From: Candidatus Binatia bacterium
GTDB lineage: Bacteria > Desulfobacterota > Binatia > HRBIN30
Length of the DNA stretch: 50,710 nt
NCBI GenBank assembly: GCA_026415395.1
Contig: JAOAHD010000012.1
Span: forward strand, 1-50,710
Reading direction: 5' to 3'
Positions 26,321 through 34,624 of the stretch are shown here, piece by piece. Numbering within the stretch: the stretch's first letter is position 1; every line of letters starts with the position of its first letter. A model generated the notes under the pieces. The model saw nothing but the letters and a program-made list of their open reading frames with translations. It was not told where the DNA came from and did not search any database. A program made the translations under genes and the position numbers.

Positions 26321-26923
26321 TCAAGGCTTCGGAATCCGTAGTCGTTTGCTGATCATGAGGCTGCCGGACAGGGCGAAAAGCAAGCTCGGCCAGTCTAAGG
26401 TCACGCCAGCGATCGGGAGTGCACCCATCGCATCCTGGACATACGCGCCCAGCGTAATCGCGAGCGGAACCACACTGGCGGGAATCGGTGTGCCCTCATA
26501 ATAAGGAACCTTGCCACGGATGTCGGCCAACTGCTCAGCACTGATGTTGTACCGTGCCTAACGCGCCAGGCCAAAAAGGGCAAAAAAGATCAACACCGCT
26601 TGATCGGCAGCACCGCGCAGACCCACTGCATACGCGATGGCTGCGGGCCCGGCACCGAAGGAAAGTAAGTCTGACAACGAATCCAACTCGCGACCGAGGA
26701 TAGGACTCGCTTGCCGCTTGCGCGCGAGCCACCCGTCGACCACGTCGAGCACGAGCGCCACCGGGATCAAGGCACAGGCAATCCACAGGTGAGCGGGGTT
26801 TCCGTCCTCGACGAAACGAATCGCTTGAAACAACGCAGCAACGCCACACCCGCCGGGAGCCAAGGTGACGACATCGGAGGGTTGCAAGCTGCGGAGCAAA
26901 TCGAACCGGCGAGCCTGGGTCAT
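26321..26923 (-). pseudogene. pssA: CDP-diacylglycerol-serine O-phosphatidyltransferase with in-frame TAG
   Basis: From ATG 26923 the frame carries the CDP-alcohol phosphotransferase motif DGWLAR...GRELDSLSD (residues about 63-83), then runs into TAG at 26558-26560 (codon 122). Reading on in the same frame gives ARYNISAEQLADIRGKVPYYEGTPIP and ends SLMISKRLRIPKP, a typical PssA C-terminus; the total is 200 codons. At the amber position relatives usually have Leu in a LARLARYN-like context, so TTG-to-TAG is the likely change. PssA makes phosphatidylserine, normally a central membrane-lipid step. The gene is therefore broken, or the base call is wrong. TAG is used as a normal stop by neighbours, which argues against recoding. 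Confidence 0.82.
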
Positions 26924-26967
26924 GGCAAGGGACTCGTACCGCTAGGTTGCCTGCGCCTCGGCGCAGG

Positions 26968-27888
26968 TCAATTGCGCGCCGCCGGTGCGTTCCTGGCGGG
27001 GCGTGCGGGTGCGAGCAGCCGCAGCAAAATTTCCCTCTCCCCGATGCGACGCTCGGGCGGCTGCCCAGAGTCTAGCTCGATGATGACGATGGATTCATAA
27101 GTCCACCACGGAAACAGTTGTGCGGCTGCATATTCGATCCGGCAAAGCCAGCGAAGCAAGAACCGGCGCGGCAGGATATACCCGAGGCTCCGAGCCAGCC
27201 GATACACAGCGTTCCACGGTGGGCGGGCGAGCCAGCGGTAGCGCGGTTGCTCGCGCACGTCATCTTCGGCGACGAGCGCGTAGAGCGGACGCACCAGCCG
27301 ACTCAAGCTCGGAAAGATTTGGGCGCGCGCGCCGAACAGGGTTTGCATTTGTGCTCGCGTGAGGAGGCTCACGTGGGCGTGCGGCTCAGTAGGCGGTTCC
27401 GGCGCCTGACCCATGCGTGCATGCGGCAACGCCACAACGAGCAAGTGACGAGCAACCCGCTCAAGCTCCTCCACGGCCTCGTGAATCGGGCGGATGTGTT
27501 CCAGAGTATTGACCGAGATCACCACATCCACGCAATTGTCCTTAAAGGGGAGCTCTAAGGCATGCGCACAGACTACGTGTTCCACCCGCTCCCGGGCTCG
27601 CCGGCAAGCGTGTAAGGCGAGATCCGTGGCAAAACAGCGAGCACCGAAGATCTCGGTAACGAGCTGTGCAAGAAATCCCTCGCCCGCACCCACATCGAGA
27701 GCCGAACGAAAGGAATAATGGCGCAGACGGCGCAGGATGGCATACAAGTGCGCATACGTGCCGAGATACCGCGCGCGGAACGAAAGCCCACCAATGGGGC
27801 TGTGCGGCACGTAGTCCCCGAAGCCAGGCGGTGGCCCGGAGTAAATCTGCTCGAGCCAGGCCCGGGTGCGCTGGGTGTACTCGTCCAT
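26968..27888 (-). CDS. SAM-dependent methyltransferase (class I)
   Basis: The 306-residue protein has the SAM-binding glycine motif LDVGAGEGFLAQLV near residue 65, an acidic residue after strand 2 (FATDLALHACRRA) and ELPFKDNCVDVVISVNTLEHI, which is Methyltransf_11-like. The C-terminal 100 residues are Arg/Pro-rich and not recognised. The acceptor is unknown. It starts the minus-strand set followed 44 bases later by pssA, so a lipid or cell-envelope substrate is possible but unproven. Confidence 0.85.
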   Translation of the reverse strand: MDEYTQRTRAWLEQIYSGPPPGFGDYVPHSPIGGLSFRARYLGTYAHLYAILRRLRHYSFRSALDVGAGEGFLAQLVTEIFGARCFATDLALHACRRARERVEHVVCAHALELPFKDNCVDVVISVNTLEHIRPIHEAVEELERVARHLLVVALPHARMGQAPEPPTEPHAHVSLLTRAQMQTLFGARAQIFPSLSRLVRPLYALVAEDDVREQPRYRWLARPPWNAVYRLARSLGYILPRRFLLRWLCRIEYAAAQLFPWWTYESIVIIELDSGQPPERRIGEREILLRLLAPARPARNAPAARN

Positions 27889-28025
27889 GGGCCAGAGTTT
27901 ACTCCTGCCCCGTTCCGTTTGGAAACAAGAGGATCCGCTCTGGCCTCAACCTCCCCGAGCGATTTTGCAGGGCGCCATGGTGCGGTGGCCAAGGTTCTGC
28001 ACGCGCCAGGTAATGGTAGGCAACC

Positions 28026-29849
28026 TCACGATTGAATGCGCAGGATCATTTGTGCAATCGGTCCCGTCTGCCCGCTTTCGTCGCGCAGGCGGACGGTGAT
28101 GCGGACTTCGCCAGGCGGAAACCGCGTGGCCACGTCAATAAAACCGCAGAATTGGATGGTCGAACTACTAACGACAAAGTCAAAGCCGCCGTCCGGCTTG
28201 AGCACACAAGCATCGGTTCGCCCCCGCCCGCGCGGTTGGCCGCCCCCGTCCAAAAAGCGACAGCCGAGGTCGTTGAGCGCATTGATGACTTCAGCCGCGT
28301 CGCTAAAAACCGGCGGGTCTACAGCCGGTACTCCTCCGGCCCGGGGAGGCAAACGATCGCAAACCGCCGCGCTGCCATCGCCGAGTGGGCGGGAGACGAA
28401 TACCTGCACATCCGGCGGGCCGTTTTCGCGAAAGGTCACGCTTCCCACGGGAACATTGCTCGTCCCCGGACGCCCCTCGACCACAATATTGAAGCCGGCG
28501 CCCGTGGGGCGCTCGAAAATGGGAATCCCGTCCGCGGTGACACCCGTGGGCGCAATCAGTGTATCGTCAGCGCGCGTGATCCCGAGAAAGGTAACAATCG
28601 GGCCACTAGCGGGCGCCACGCTCGCGGTGGGGGTGCGCGTTGCCGATCGTGTGCGCGTGGGCGTTGGACTTGCCACCAGCAACGTGCCTGTGGCGGTGGG
28701 TGTGCTGCTCCGGGTCACCGTTGGCGTGCGCGTGCGCGGCGGAGTTGCGCTCGCGGAGGTGGCGGTTGGAGAGAGTGTTAGCGTTGCCGCAAGGGTACGT
28801 GTTGGCGACGGCGAGGCCGTGGGCGTGCGCACCGTCGGCGAGCGCGTACTCGTGGCGCTCGCACTGGCCGATGGCAGCGCGGTCCGGGTGGGCATGCGCG
28901 TGGCGGTGTGCGGCGGAGCGGGGCTCACGCTTGGCGTCGCCGTTGGAGTCGAGGTTGCCGTTCGCAGGGGAGTGAGAGCCACCGTAGGCGGCACGCCGGT
29001 GGCGGTGGGGGCCGGTGGCGAAGGGGGCGCGGTAGGCGACAGTGGAACCTCGCCAACGCGAACCAGGATTTGCCGGGCCCGACCCAGCTCGCCGCGCACG
29101 TCGCGCAGGCGTACGGTCACGATCGTGTCGCCCGCTGGGAAGGCAAGCGTGCGCGCAATGGTGGCGCAAAACTGAATCTGGCTGTTGCTCGCCGCCAGGG
29201 CCGGCTGTCCGAAGGCGTTTACCACACAAGCACTGAGCGACCCAAGGGAAAAGTTGCATCCGATGTCGTTCAGTGCGTCGGACACCGCCTGGCCGGGGCG
29301 AAAATCGGGCGGCACGACGGCGGGCACGCCGCCGGAACAAACGGCCGGGCTGCCGTCACCGAGCGGGCGGTTGAACAGAACCTGCAGGTCAGGCCGGCGA
29401 TCGGTAAACGGATCGCTCTGGAAAGTGGCGATGCCCACTGGAGATCCGCTCATGCCGGAGCGCCCTTCGACAACGAGTTGGAAGCCGGAGCCGGACGCCC
29501 GTTGGAACACCGGGAGCCCGTCGAGTTGCCCGGACGGGGTGACCAGGCGACCATCGGCAGTGCTGAGGCCGAGGAAGGTCACCACGGGTCCACGCGGCGG
29601 AGCGGCGGTGTGCAAAATTGCTTGGCTCAAATCTGCCGCCGACACTCGACCATCGAGATTTTGGTCAGGCGTCACGCACGCGGTGCCAAACCAATCGCGG
29701 AATAGGAGCTGCGCAAGAGCCGCGAGATCCTCCTCCCCCTCCGCTCCCGGGCACCCCAAGGCGTTGGCCGGCGCCCTCGCAGCGCTTGCTAAGACCACCG
29801 CCCACAACAACACACCCCAACATCGCCAGCGCCAAGCGGAACGATCCAT
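28026..29849 (-). CDS. Secreted protein with EF-hand, Pro/Thr linker and duplicated four-Cys domain
   Basis: The ATG at 29849 gives 607 residues and a signal peptide ending near residue 30; the upstream extension is Arg-rich and not family-like. An EF-hand/dockerin-like loop lies at D62 (DQNLDGRVSAADL). Domain A (87-267) and domain B (416-606) are clearly duplicates: GPVVTFLGLSTADG vs GPIVTFLGITRADD, QLVVEGRSG vs NIVVEGRPG, RPLGDGSPAVC vs RPLGDGSAAVC, and VRLRDVRGE vs VRLRDESGQ. Each has four cysteines in matching places (171, 198, 208, 228 and 497, 530, 548, 568). A Thr/Pro/Ser linker (about 268-415) joins them. No named family was recognised for the repeated domain. Extracellular, function unknown. 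Confidence 0.82.
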   Translation of the reverse strand: MDRSAWRWRCWGVLLWAVVLASAARAPANALGCPGAEGEEDLAALAQLLFRDWFGTACVTPDQNLDGRVSAADLSQAILHTAAPPRGPVVTFLGLSTADGRLVTPSGQLDGLPVFQRASGSGFQLVVEGRSGMSGSPVGIATFQSDPFTDRRPDLQVLFNRPLGDGSPAVCSGGVPAVVPPDFRPGQAVSDALNDIGCNFSLGSLSACVVNAFGQPALAASNSQIQFCATIARTLAFPAGDTIVTVRLRDVRGELGRARQILVRVGEVPLSPTAPPSPPAPTATGVPPTVALTPLRTATSTPTATPSVSPAPPHTATRMPTRTALPSASASATSTRSPTVRTPTASPSPTRTLAATLTLSPTATSASATPPRTRTPTVTRSSTPTATGTLLVASPTPTRTRSATRTPTASVAPASGPIVTFLGITRADDTLIAPTGVTADGIPIFERPTGAGFNIVVEGRPGTSNVPVGSVTFRENGPPDVQVFVSRPLGDGSAAVCDRLPPRAGGVPAVDPPVFSDAAEVINALNDLGCRFLDGGGQPRGRGRTDACVLKPDGGFDFVVSSSTIQFCGFIDVATRFPPGEVRITVRLRDESGQTGPIAQMILRIQS

Positions 29850-30340
29850 ACGCAGAAGACGCACTCTACCCACGGATTCTCGCCGTGGGCAACTAGCGAA
29901 CCCGCGCGCCGCACGATTCCCCGGGGCAGGTGAGCCCTGCCGTTTCCATGGGAGCCCGCAGCCAGTGGCCGGTTGATCAAGGGGTACCCCGACTCTTCGT
30001 TCCCGCTTCCATGGCTCGGCCCTGGCCCGTACCGAACCGAGCTCGCAATCGACCGAAGGAAGAAAGGACGAGAAAACGCGGCGCAAAAGCCGCCCCGACA
30101 ATGGCCCGCGGAAAGATGCCTATTGGCATCGCTCCAAGTGGAGTCCGAGCGCGGCACCGCTTCAACAAGAAGGGTTCACCGATGTTCCTACCATTGTGAG
30201 GAACCCGACCTTCGAAAGCGCGCTGCCGTACCCCCGGCAATCCCGCCGCCCCCCCTCGCATTTCCCTTGCATTTTGGCAAAAAGAAAGTCCGCCAAGCGC
30301 GAGGCGCCGTGGCGTAATGTGCAGGTGGCGTTCCGCCCTT
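29850..30340. other. Divergent intergenic region
   Basis: This region separates the minus-strand secreted protein from the acyl-CoA dehydrogenase genes and must hold both promoters. A weak inverted repeat, TTGGC...GCCAA, occurs around 30276-30298. No gene, tRNA or riboswitch was recognised. Confidence 0.5.
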
Positions 30341-30361
30341 GCCGCTGCACGGTGCAGCGGC
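30341..30361. promoter_or_regulatory. 21-bp inverted repeat, candidate operator of the acyl-CoA dehydrogenase operon
   Basis: GCCGCTGCAC (30341-30350) and GTGCAGCGGC (30352-30361) form a perfect 10-bp inverted repeat around one central G. It lies 27 bases before the ATG of the first acyl-CoA dehydrogenase and just upstream of its ribosome-binding site. Size and position suit a dimeric repressor such as TetR-type regulators of fatty-acid genes, but a leader RNA hairpin is equally possible. Confidence 0.45.
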
Positions 30362-30374
30362 GCTCGACGATCGA

Positions 30375-30383
30375 AAAGGAGGT
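30375..30383 (+). promoter_or_regulatory. Near-perfect Shine-Dalgarno
   Basis: AAAGGAGGT is a full complement of the usual 16S rRNA 3' end, 5-6 bases before ATG 30389. It fixes the start of the first dehydrogenase and predicts strong translation. Confidence 0.85.
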
Positions 30384-30388
30384 AATCG

Positions 30389-31618
30389 ATGTCCCAGTAC
30401 CGACCGATGACCGAAGAGGAACTGCGCGAACGGGTTCGCCGGCTCAAAGCCGAAGTCCACCCCGACAAGGTCGATATGTTCACCTTTCGCGGTGCTCAGT
30501 ACGACCACGGCCTCGCCTGGGTGCACTTCCCCGAGGGCTATGGCGGCCTTGGGATCAATCCGAAGATGCAGGCAATCGTGGCCGACGAGCTCCGCAAAGA
30601 CGTCGAAACCGTTTACGACGACTTGGCCATCAACCCGATCGGCATTGGCATGGGGGCTCCCACGTTGATGACCTACGGTTCTGAGGAGCTCAAGCAGGCG
30701 CTGTTGCGCAAGTGCTTTACCGGCGAGGAAATCTGGTGCCAGCTGTTTAGCGAGCCCGGGGCTGGCTCCGATGTCGCTGGCTTAGCCACTCGCGCCGTGC
30801 GCGATGGCGACGATTGGGTGGTGAACGGCCAAAAGGTTTGGACCACCTTAGCACACGTGGCCAAGTGGGGTTTGCTTGTTGCCCGCACCAACCCAGATGT
30901 GCCGAAGCACGAGGGGCTCTCGTATTTCCTGCTGGACATGCATTCTCCCGGGGTAGAAGTGCGCCCCTTGTACCAGATTACGGGCGAAGCGGAGTTTAAC
31001 GAAGTGTTCTTGAACGACGTGCGGATTCCGCACCGCTACATGCTCGGCAAGGAAGGACAGGGCTGGCAAGTAGCGATTACGACGCTGATGAACGAGCGGA
31101 CCGCTTTGGGGGGCGGATCCACGCAAAAAGGCGGGGGGCCCATCCAAGTGCTCATGCAAATTTGGAAATCGGGGCCGGCAAAGCGGCTGAGCAAGAGCGA
31201 AGCCGCAGTGCTGCGCGATCGAATCGCGCGCTTGTACACAGAATCCGAGTTACTCCGGCTTACCGCCTTGCGGGCACGGGAAATGATGCGTGCCGGGAAC
31301 CCTGGGCCGGAAGGTTCCGTGGGTAAGCTCGCACAAGCAGAGCTTTACAAGAAGATTTGGGAATGCTGCATGGACGTCCTCGGCGAGGATGCCTTGGTGT
31401 ACGAGCCGGGCTACACCTTGCGGCGCCCGGCCCACGAGGAGCGGCGCGACAAGGTGTTGTTGGCGAAGTATCAGTTCCTCCGCTCCCGGGCCAACTCCAT
31501 CGAGGGCGGTACATCGGAGATCATGCGTAACATCCTCGGTGAGCGCGTGCTCGGGCTACCTGGTGAGCCGCGCACGGACAAAGGCATTCCTTGGAAGGAT
31601 ATCCCGCGCGGCGGATGA
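30389..31618 (+). CDS. Acyl-CoA dehydrogenase, large partner of a pair
   Basis: The 409-residue flavoprotein has FSEPGAGSDVAGLATRAVRDGDDWVVNGQKVWT, the family's FAD-binding sequence (quoted in parts: FSEPGAGSD, VVNGQKVWT), and C-terminal IEGGTSEIMRNILGERVLGLP. The last motif replaces the usual catalytic YEGTS with EGGTS, so the standard catalytic Glu appears absent. With the second dehydrogenase 52 bases downstream, this resembles heterotetrameric acyl-CoA dehydrogenases such as actinobacterial FadE26/27 or ChsE pairs, where only one subunit is catalytic. Those act on branched or steroid side-chain CoA esters; the substrate here is unknown. Confidence 0.92.
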   Translation: MSQYRPMTEEELRERVRRLKAEVHPDKVDMFTFRGAQYDHGLAWVHFPEGYGGLGINPKMQAIVADELRKDVETVYDDLAINPIGIGMGAPTLMTYGSEELKQALLRKCFTGEEIWCQLFSEPGAGSDVAGLATRAVRDGDDWVVNGQKVWTTLAHVAKWGLLVARTNPDVPKHEGLSYFLLDMHSPGVEVRPLYQITGEAEFNEVFLNDVRIPHRYMLGKEGQGWQVAITTLMNERTALGGGSTQKGGGPIQVLMQIWKSGPAKRLSKSEAAVLRDRIARLYTESELLRLTALRAREMMRAGNPGPEGSVGKLAQAELYKKIWECCMDVLGEDALVYEPGYTLRRPAHEERRDKVLLAKYQFLRSRANSIEGGTSEIMRNILGERVLGLPGEPRTDKGIPWKDIPRGG

Positions 31619-31670
31619 GGCACTCGTTGCCCTCCGACCACGCAACCAAAAGACCAGCGAGGGAGAACCA

Positions 31671-32789
31671 ATGGATTTCGCATTTACCCCAGAGCATGAA
31701 GAACTGCGGCAAACCGTTCGCCGCTTTTTGCAAGACCGTTCCGACGAAGCCACCGTGCGCCGCTTAATGGTGACCGACGAGGGCTTCGATCGCGCCACCT
31801 GGCAACAACTTGCAGGCCAACTGGGCCTTACGGCGTTGATCGTTCCCGAGCAATTTGGCGGTAGCGGTTTGGGCCCGGTGGAACTCGCGATTGCGCTCGA
31901 AGAAATGGGGCGCTTCCTGTTTTGCGCACCGTATTTCTCCACCGCCGTCCAAGCCGTGAGCTTGCTGGTGGAAGCTGGGAACGACGAGGCAAAACAAGAA
32001 TTGCTACCGCAAATCGCCAGCGGCGAGAAGATTGTTGCGGTGGCGTTAGCCGAGGCGCCGGGGATTTGGGAGCCAGGCGAGGTGCGCTTCAAGGCCCGTC
32101 GCACCCCGAGCGGGTGGACATTGACGGGCGAGAAAACCGCTGTCATCGATGGCCACATCGCCGATGAACTCCTGGTGGTCGCGCAGGGCGACGCGGGCTT
32201 GTCCTTGTTTCGTGTCCGCGGCGACGCCGATGGTGTGCAGCGGGAGCTGCTCCCCACCTTGGATCTCACCCGCAAGCTCGCCCGCATCCGCTTCCGCAAA
32301 ACCCCGGCAGAGTGCATCGCTGCGGGCGATGACATGCAAGCGCAGATCGAGCGTGCGTTCTTGCTCGGATTGGTAGCCTTGTCGGCAGAACAAGTGGGCG
32401 GGGCTCAACAGTGCCTCGACATGTCCACCCAGCATGCCAAAACGCGGTGGCAGTTTGGGCGGCCGATTGGCTCGTTCCAGGCGATTAAACATCGCTGCGC
32501 GGATATGCTCGTGGCGGTGGAGTTCGCCAAATCGGCCGCCTACCACGCAGCTTTCCGCGCCGCCGAAGCGGACGTCGCCGAGCTTCCCGTGGCCGCGCGC
32601 ATGGCCAAGGCGTATTGCTCCGATGCTTTTTTCCAAGTGGCCAACGACACCATCCAAGTGCATGGCGGGATGGGGTTCACTTGGGAGCACTCCGCCCACT
32701 TGTACTTCAAACGGGCCAAGAGCAGCGCCCTGCTCTTTGGCGATGCCGTGCACCATCGCGACAAACTGGCAGGCCTGATCGGCCTCTAA
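31671..32789 (+). CDS. Acyl-CoA dehydrogenase, second partner
   Basis: The ATG at 31671 behind GAGGGAGAA gives 372 residues starting MDFAFTPEHEELRQTVRRFL, the usual start of small FadE partners. GGSGLGPVELAIALEEMGRFL lies in the N-terminal helical domain. QFGRPIGSFQAIKHRCADM and HGGMGFTWEHSAHLYFKRA follow in the C-terminal domain, the last having the Glu that serves as base in ChsE-type dehydrogenases. It probably forms an alpha2beta2 complex with the preceding gene product and needs an ETF. Its last four bases overlap the convergent permease gene. Confidence 0.92.
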   Translation: MDFAFTPEHEELRQTVRRFLQDRSDEATVRRLMVTDEGFDRATWQQLAGQLGLTALIVPEQFGGSGLGPVELAIALEEMGRFLFCAPYFSTAVQAVSLLVEAGNDEAKQELLPQIASGEKIVAVALAEAPGIWEPGEVRFKARRTPSGWTLTGEKTAVIDGHIADELLVVAQGDAGLSLFRVRGDADGVQRELLPTLDLTRKLARIRFRKTPAECIAAGDDMQAQIERAFLLGLVALSAEQVGGAQQCLDMSTQHAKTRWQFGRPIGSFQAIKHRCADMLVAVEFAKSAAYHAAFRAAEADVAELPVAARMAKAYCSDAFFQVANDTIQVHGGMGFTWEHSAHLYFKRAKSSALLFGDAVHHRDKLAGLIGL

Positions 32790-33568
32790 AAGTTCCGTCC
32801 CTCGGTTTGGGCGCGTTGCTCGGGCGCAAGCCATTCCCAAGCAGCGCGTCCGGCCCCTAAAATCGCGAGTGCGACGAGTAAGACCACCACGGCGCGACGA
32901 TAATGTCTCGCTCCGTGGCGTTCGAACATCAGCCGCCCGAGGCTGACGCCGGCCAATGCCGGCACGATCCAAAGGAGCGCGAGCAACCCCACCCGCGGCG
33001 TCAAAAGTCCGGTTCCCGCCATGGCGGCAAGCGAAACACTGTCGGCAACGACAAAGAACGCAATCAGCGAAGCGCGGATGGCGGCCGCAGAACCAGACGC
33101 GTTCAAGTAGTAGAGAATCACGGGCGGACCCCCGACCGAGGCGCTTGCGTTCAACACCCCCGAGCAAAAACCCGCAAGCAGTTGCACCCAGAATCCCCGG
33201 GCCCGGGGACGAGACTGCTCGCGCGTGAGCGTGGCCGCGGCAAAGAGGACTGCCAACGATACCCACAAACGCAGGGCGCTTGGGGAAGCGTGGGCGAGCA
33301 ACCACACCCCTGGCGCCGTGCCGACAACCATGCCGACCCCCAGCCACAGAATCGACGGCCAGTGCACTTGCGACCAAACACCCGGCAGCAAGTGAATGCT
33401 CGCAAAAATCTCCAAACACAAAATTGCGGGCACGACCTCGGCAGGCGGATGGAGGAGCGCAAGCCCACTCACAGCCACAAGCGCAAAGCCAAACCCGCTA
33501 AAGCCGCGTACGGTGCCGGCAAGCAAAAGAACGAGGGAATCGAAAACGAGCTCCGCCAATAAGGCCAT
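32786..33568 (-). CDS. TauE/SafE-type (TSUP) membrane permease
   Basis: The 260-residue protein has about eight hydrophobic segments and the TSUP signatures GTVRGFSGFGFALV near the N-terminus and GFCSGVLNASASVGGPPVILYY at the mid-point. Members export sulfite, sulfoacetate or other organosulfonates or unknown anions across the inner membrane. The substrate cannot be called; nothing sulfur-related is adjacent. It overlaps the end of the second dehydrogenase gene by four bases. Confidence 0.9.
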   Translation of the reverse strand: MALLAELVFDSLVLLLAGTVRGFSGFGFALVAVSGLALLHPPAEVVPAILCLEIFASIHLLPGVWSQVHWPSILWLGVGMVVGTAPGVWLLAHASPSALRLWVSLAVLFAAATLTREQSRPRARGFWVQLLAGFCSGVLNASASVGGPPVILYYLNASGSAAAIRASLIAFFVVADSVSLAAMAGTGLLTPRVGLLALLWIVPALAGVSLGRLMFERHGARHYRRAVVVLLVALAILGAGRAAWEWLAPEQRAQTEGRNF

Positions 33569-33621
33569 TCCGGGTTAATCAGGGGAGTCGCAACCAACGA
33601 CAGACGACAGAATTCAGCGAT

Positions 33622-33661
33622 AAAAAAACAGGCGTGCCGCCCGCCCAACGGCACGCCTGTT
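33622..33661 (-). terminator. Intrinsic terminator of the beta-barrel protein gene
   Basis: A 13-bp perfect stem (AACAGGCGTGCCG, 33627-33639, with 33649-33661) has a 9-base loop and is followed on the minus strand by a T7 run (A at 33622-33628 on the plus strand). It lies 20 bases beyond the stop codon at 33682. This is the clearest Rho-independent terminator in the window. Confidence 0.95.
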
Positions 33662-33681
33662 CGCTTCACGGGAGCAAGCTT

Positions 33682-34263
33682 TCACTCAGCTGGAATGAGG
33701 TAGGTCAAACCGATCCCGGTAGTCACGAATTGAACTTCGTTGGTGGGGTTCACCCGCTGGTCGAGCTGATTGTAGCGCGCCCAAGCGCCTACGCTGAGCG
33801 CATCGCTCAACAATAGATTGATCCCCCCGCCCGTCGAAAAGCCCCAGGACGTGCGGCTAATCGGCGTGTCCCCAGACAAGCCCGTAAATACACCCACTTG
33901 AAACGTCTGGTATGCCTCCAGGTTTAGGTCCCCAAGGGCGAGCGGCTCGGCAATCCGCGGCCCAGCGTGAAACCCGAAGGCCCAAGTGGCATCCTTGTCG
34001 CGGATGCCAGGGCGGTTGTCGTTCGGAAAGCCAACCACTTGCGCTTGCGCCATTACCCCCAAATAGTCGTTCATCATGTAAGCCACATAGGGGCTGAATG
34101 TTCCACCGGTTTCCAACCGATCCGTGGTCTTCTCCACAGGGATGGCGGCACCTAAGTCCAAGCCGGCCAGAACCTTGCTTTTCTCTTCCCCATGGCTGAG
34201 CGCAGGCGAAAACCCGGCAACCAATGCAACGAGGGCTAAGGTCCAGAATCGGCGTCCTTTCAT
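33682..34263 (-). CDS. Outer-membrane beta-barrel protein
   Basis: The ATG at 34263 lies 8 bases after AAAGGAGG, so it is preferred over an in-frame codon at 34272 that would lie inside the Shine-Dalgarno. The 193-residue protein begins with a signal peptide (RRFWTLALVALVAGFSPALSHG). The remainder shows alternating beta-strands (VLAGLDLGAAIPV, TFSPYVAYMMNDYLGVMAQAQVVG, WGFSTGGGINLLLSDALSVGAWARYNQ, FVTTGIGLTYLIP) ending near the C-terminus in an aromatic/hydrophobic strand. This is the OmpW/OmpA-N-like small porin or structural barrel pattern. It has its own terminator, so it is monocistronic. Function unknown. Confidence 0.8.
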   Translation of the reverse strand: MKGRRFWTLALVALVAGFSPALSHGEEKSKVLAGLDLGAAIPVEKTTDRLETGGTFSPYVAYMMNDYLGVMAQAQVVGFPNDNRPGIRDKDATWAFGFHAGPRIAEPLALGDLNLEAYQTFQVGVFTGLSGDTPISRTSWGFSTGGGINLLLSDALSVGAWARYNQLDQRVNPTNEVQFVTTGIGLTYLIPAE

Positions 34264-34436
34264 GCTCCACACCTCCTTTTCCTAACGTTGGTGCTTGCAA
34301 CCAAACCGTGGTTGTTCGTAACGCGCAGATGGGCGCGCTTGCTGGCCGGCTTACATAACAACTTTTTTTCTAAACACCAGAGGTACAGCGGGGTCGAACA
34401 GCCGCGGGTGATGCGCACGGGGGCGAGTGGCGAATC
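34264..34436. other. Promoter region of the beta-barrel gene, plus heptamer-like repeats
   Basis: The upstream region holds an A/T-rich stretch (about 34350-34380, TAACAACTTTTTTTCT) that may include the minus-strand promoter. At 34420-34436 short GCGAGTG/GCGAATC units precede the first palindrome of the repeat element. No gene was recognised. Confidence 0.45.
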
Positions 34437-34615
34437 GTAGGGGCGACGCATGCGTCGCCCGTCGGGCGGAGGTTACCAGCGAGTGGCGAGTGGTGGGAAG
34501 TGGATGATGGTGAGGGCGCGCGTTGGCGATGGTGTCGCGGCTGGTGCCACGGGCGTTGCCATCTTGCCACCTTGCGCCGACGCCATCGTAGGGGCGACGC
34601 ATGCGTCACCCCTAC
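34437..34615. repeat. Palindrome-bounded intergenic repeat element, copy 1
   Basis: Two near-identical palindromes, at 34437-34460 and 34588-34615, bound this 179-bp segment. Both contain GGGCGACGCATGCGTC; the core at 34441-34460 is a perfect 20-bp palindrome. Between them are G-rich 7-base units (GCGAGTG, GCGAGTG, GTGGGAA, GTGGATG; 34479-34510). The same arrangement occurs inverted at 42986-43188, and single palindromes occur elsewhere. No transposase is associated. It fits a REP/MITE-like dispersed repeat. Confidence 0.75.
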
Positions 34616-34624
34616 GCCGCGGTG

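Noticed and set aside
26558-26560. Amber recoding (for example pyrrolysine or a suppressor)
   Set aside because: Neighbouring genes (AarF-like, NtrC-like, SCP2) end with TAG as an ordinary stop, and no recoding apparatus is visible.
28036-29175. Plus-strand open frame opposite the second Pro/Thr protein
   Set aside because: Same cause: it lies wholly on the antisense strand of a well-supported secreted-protein gene.
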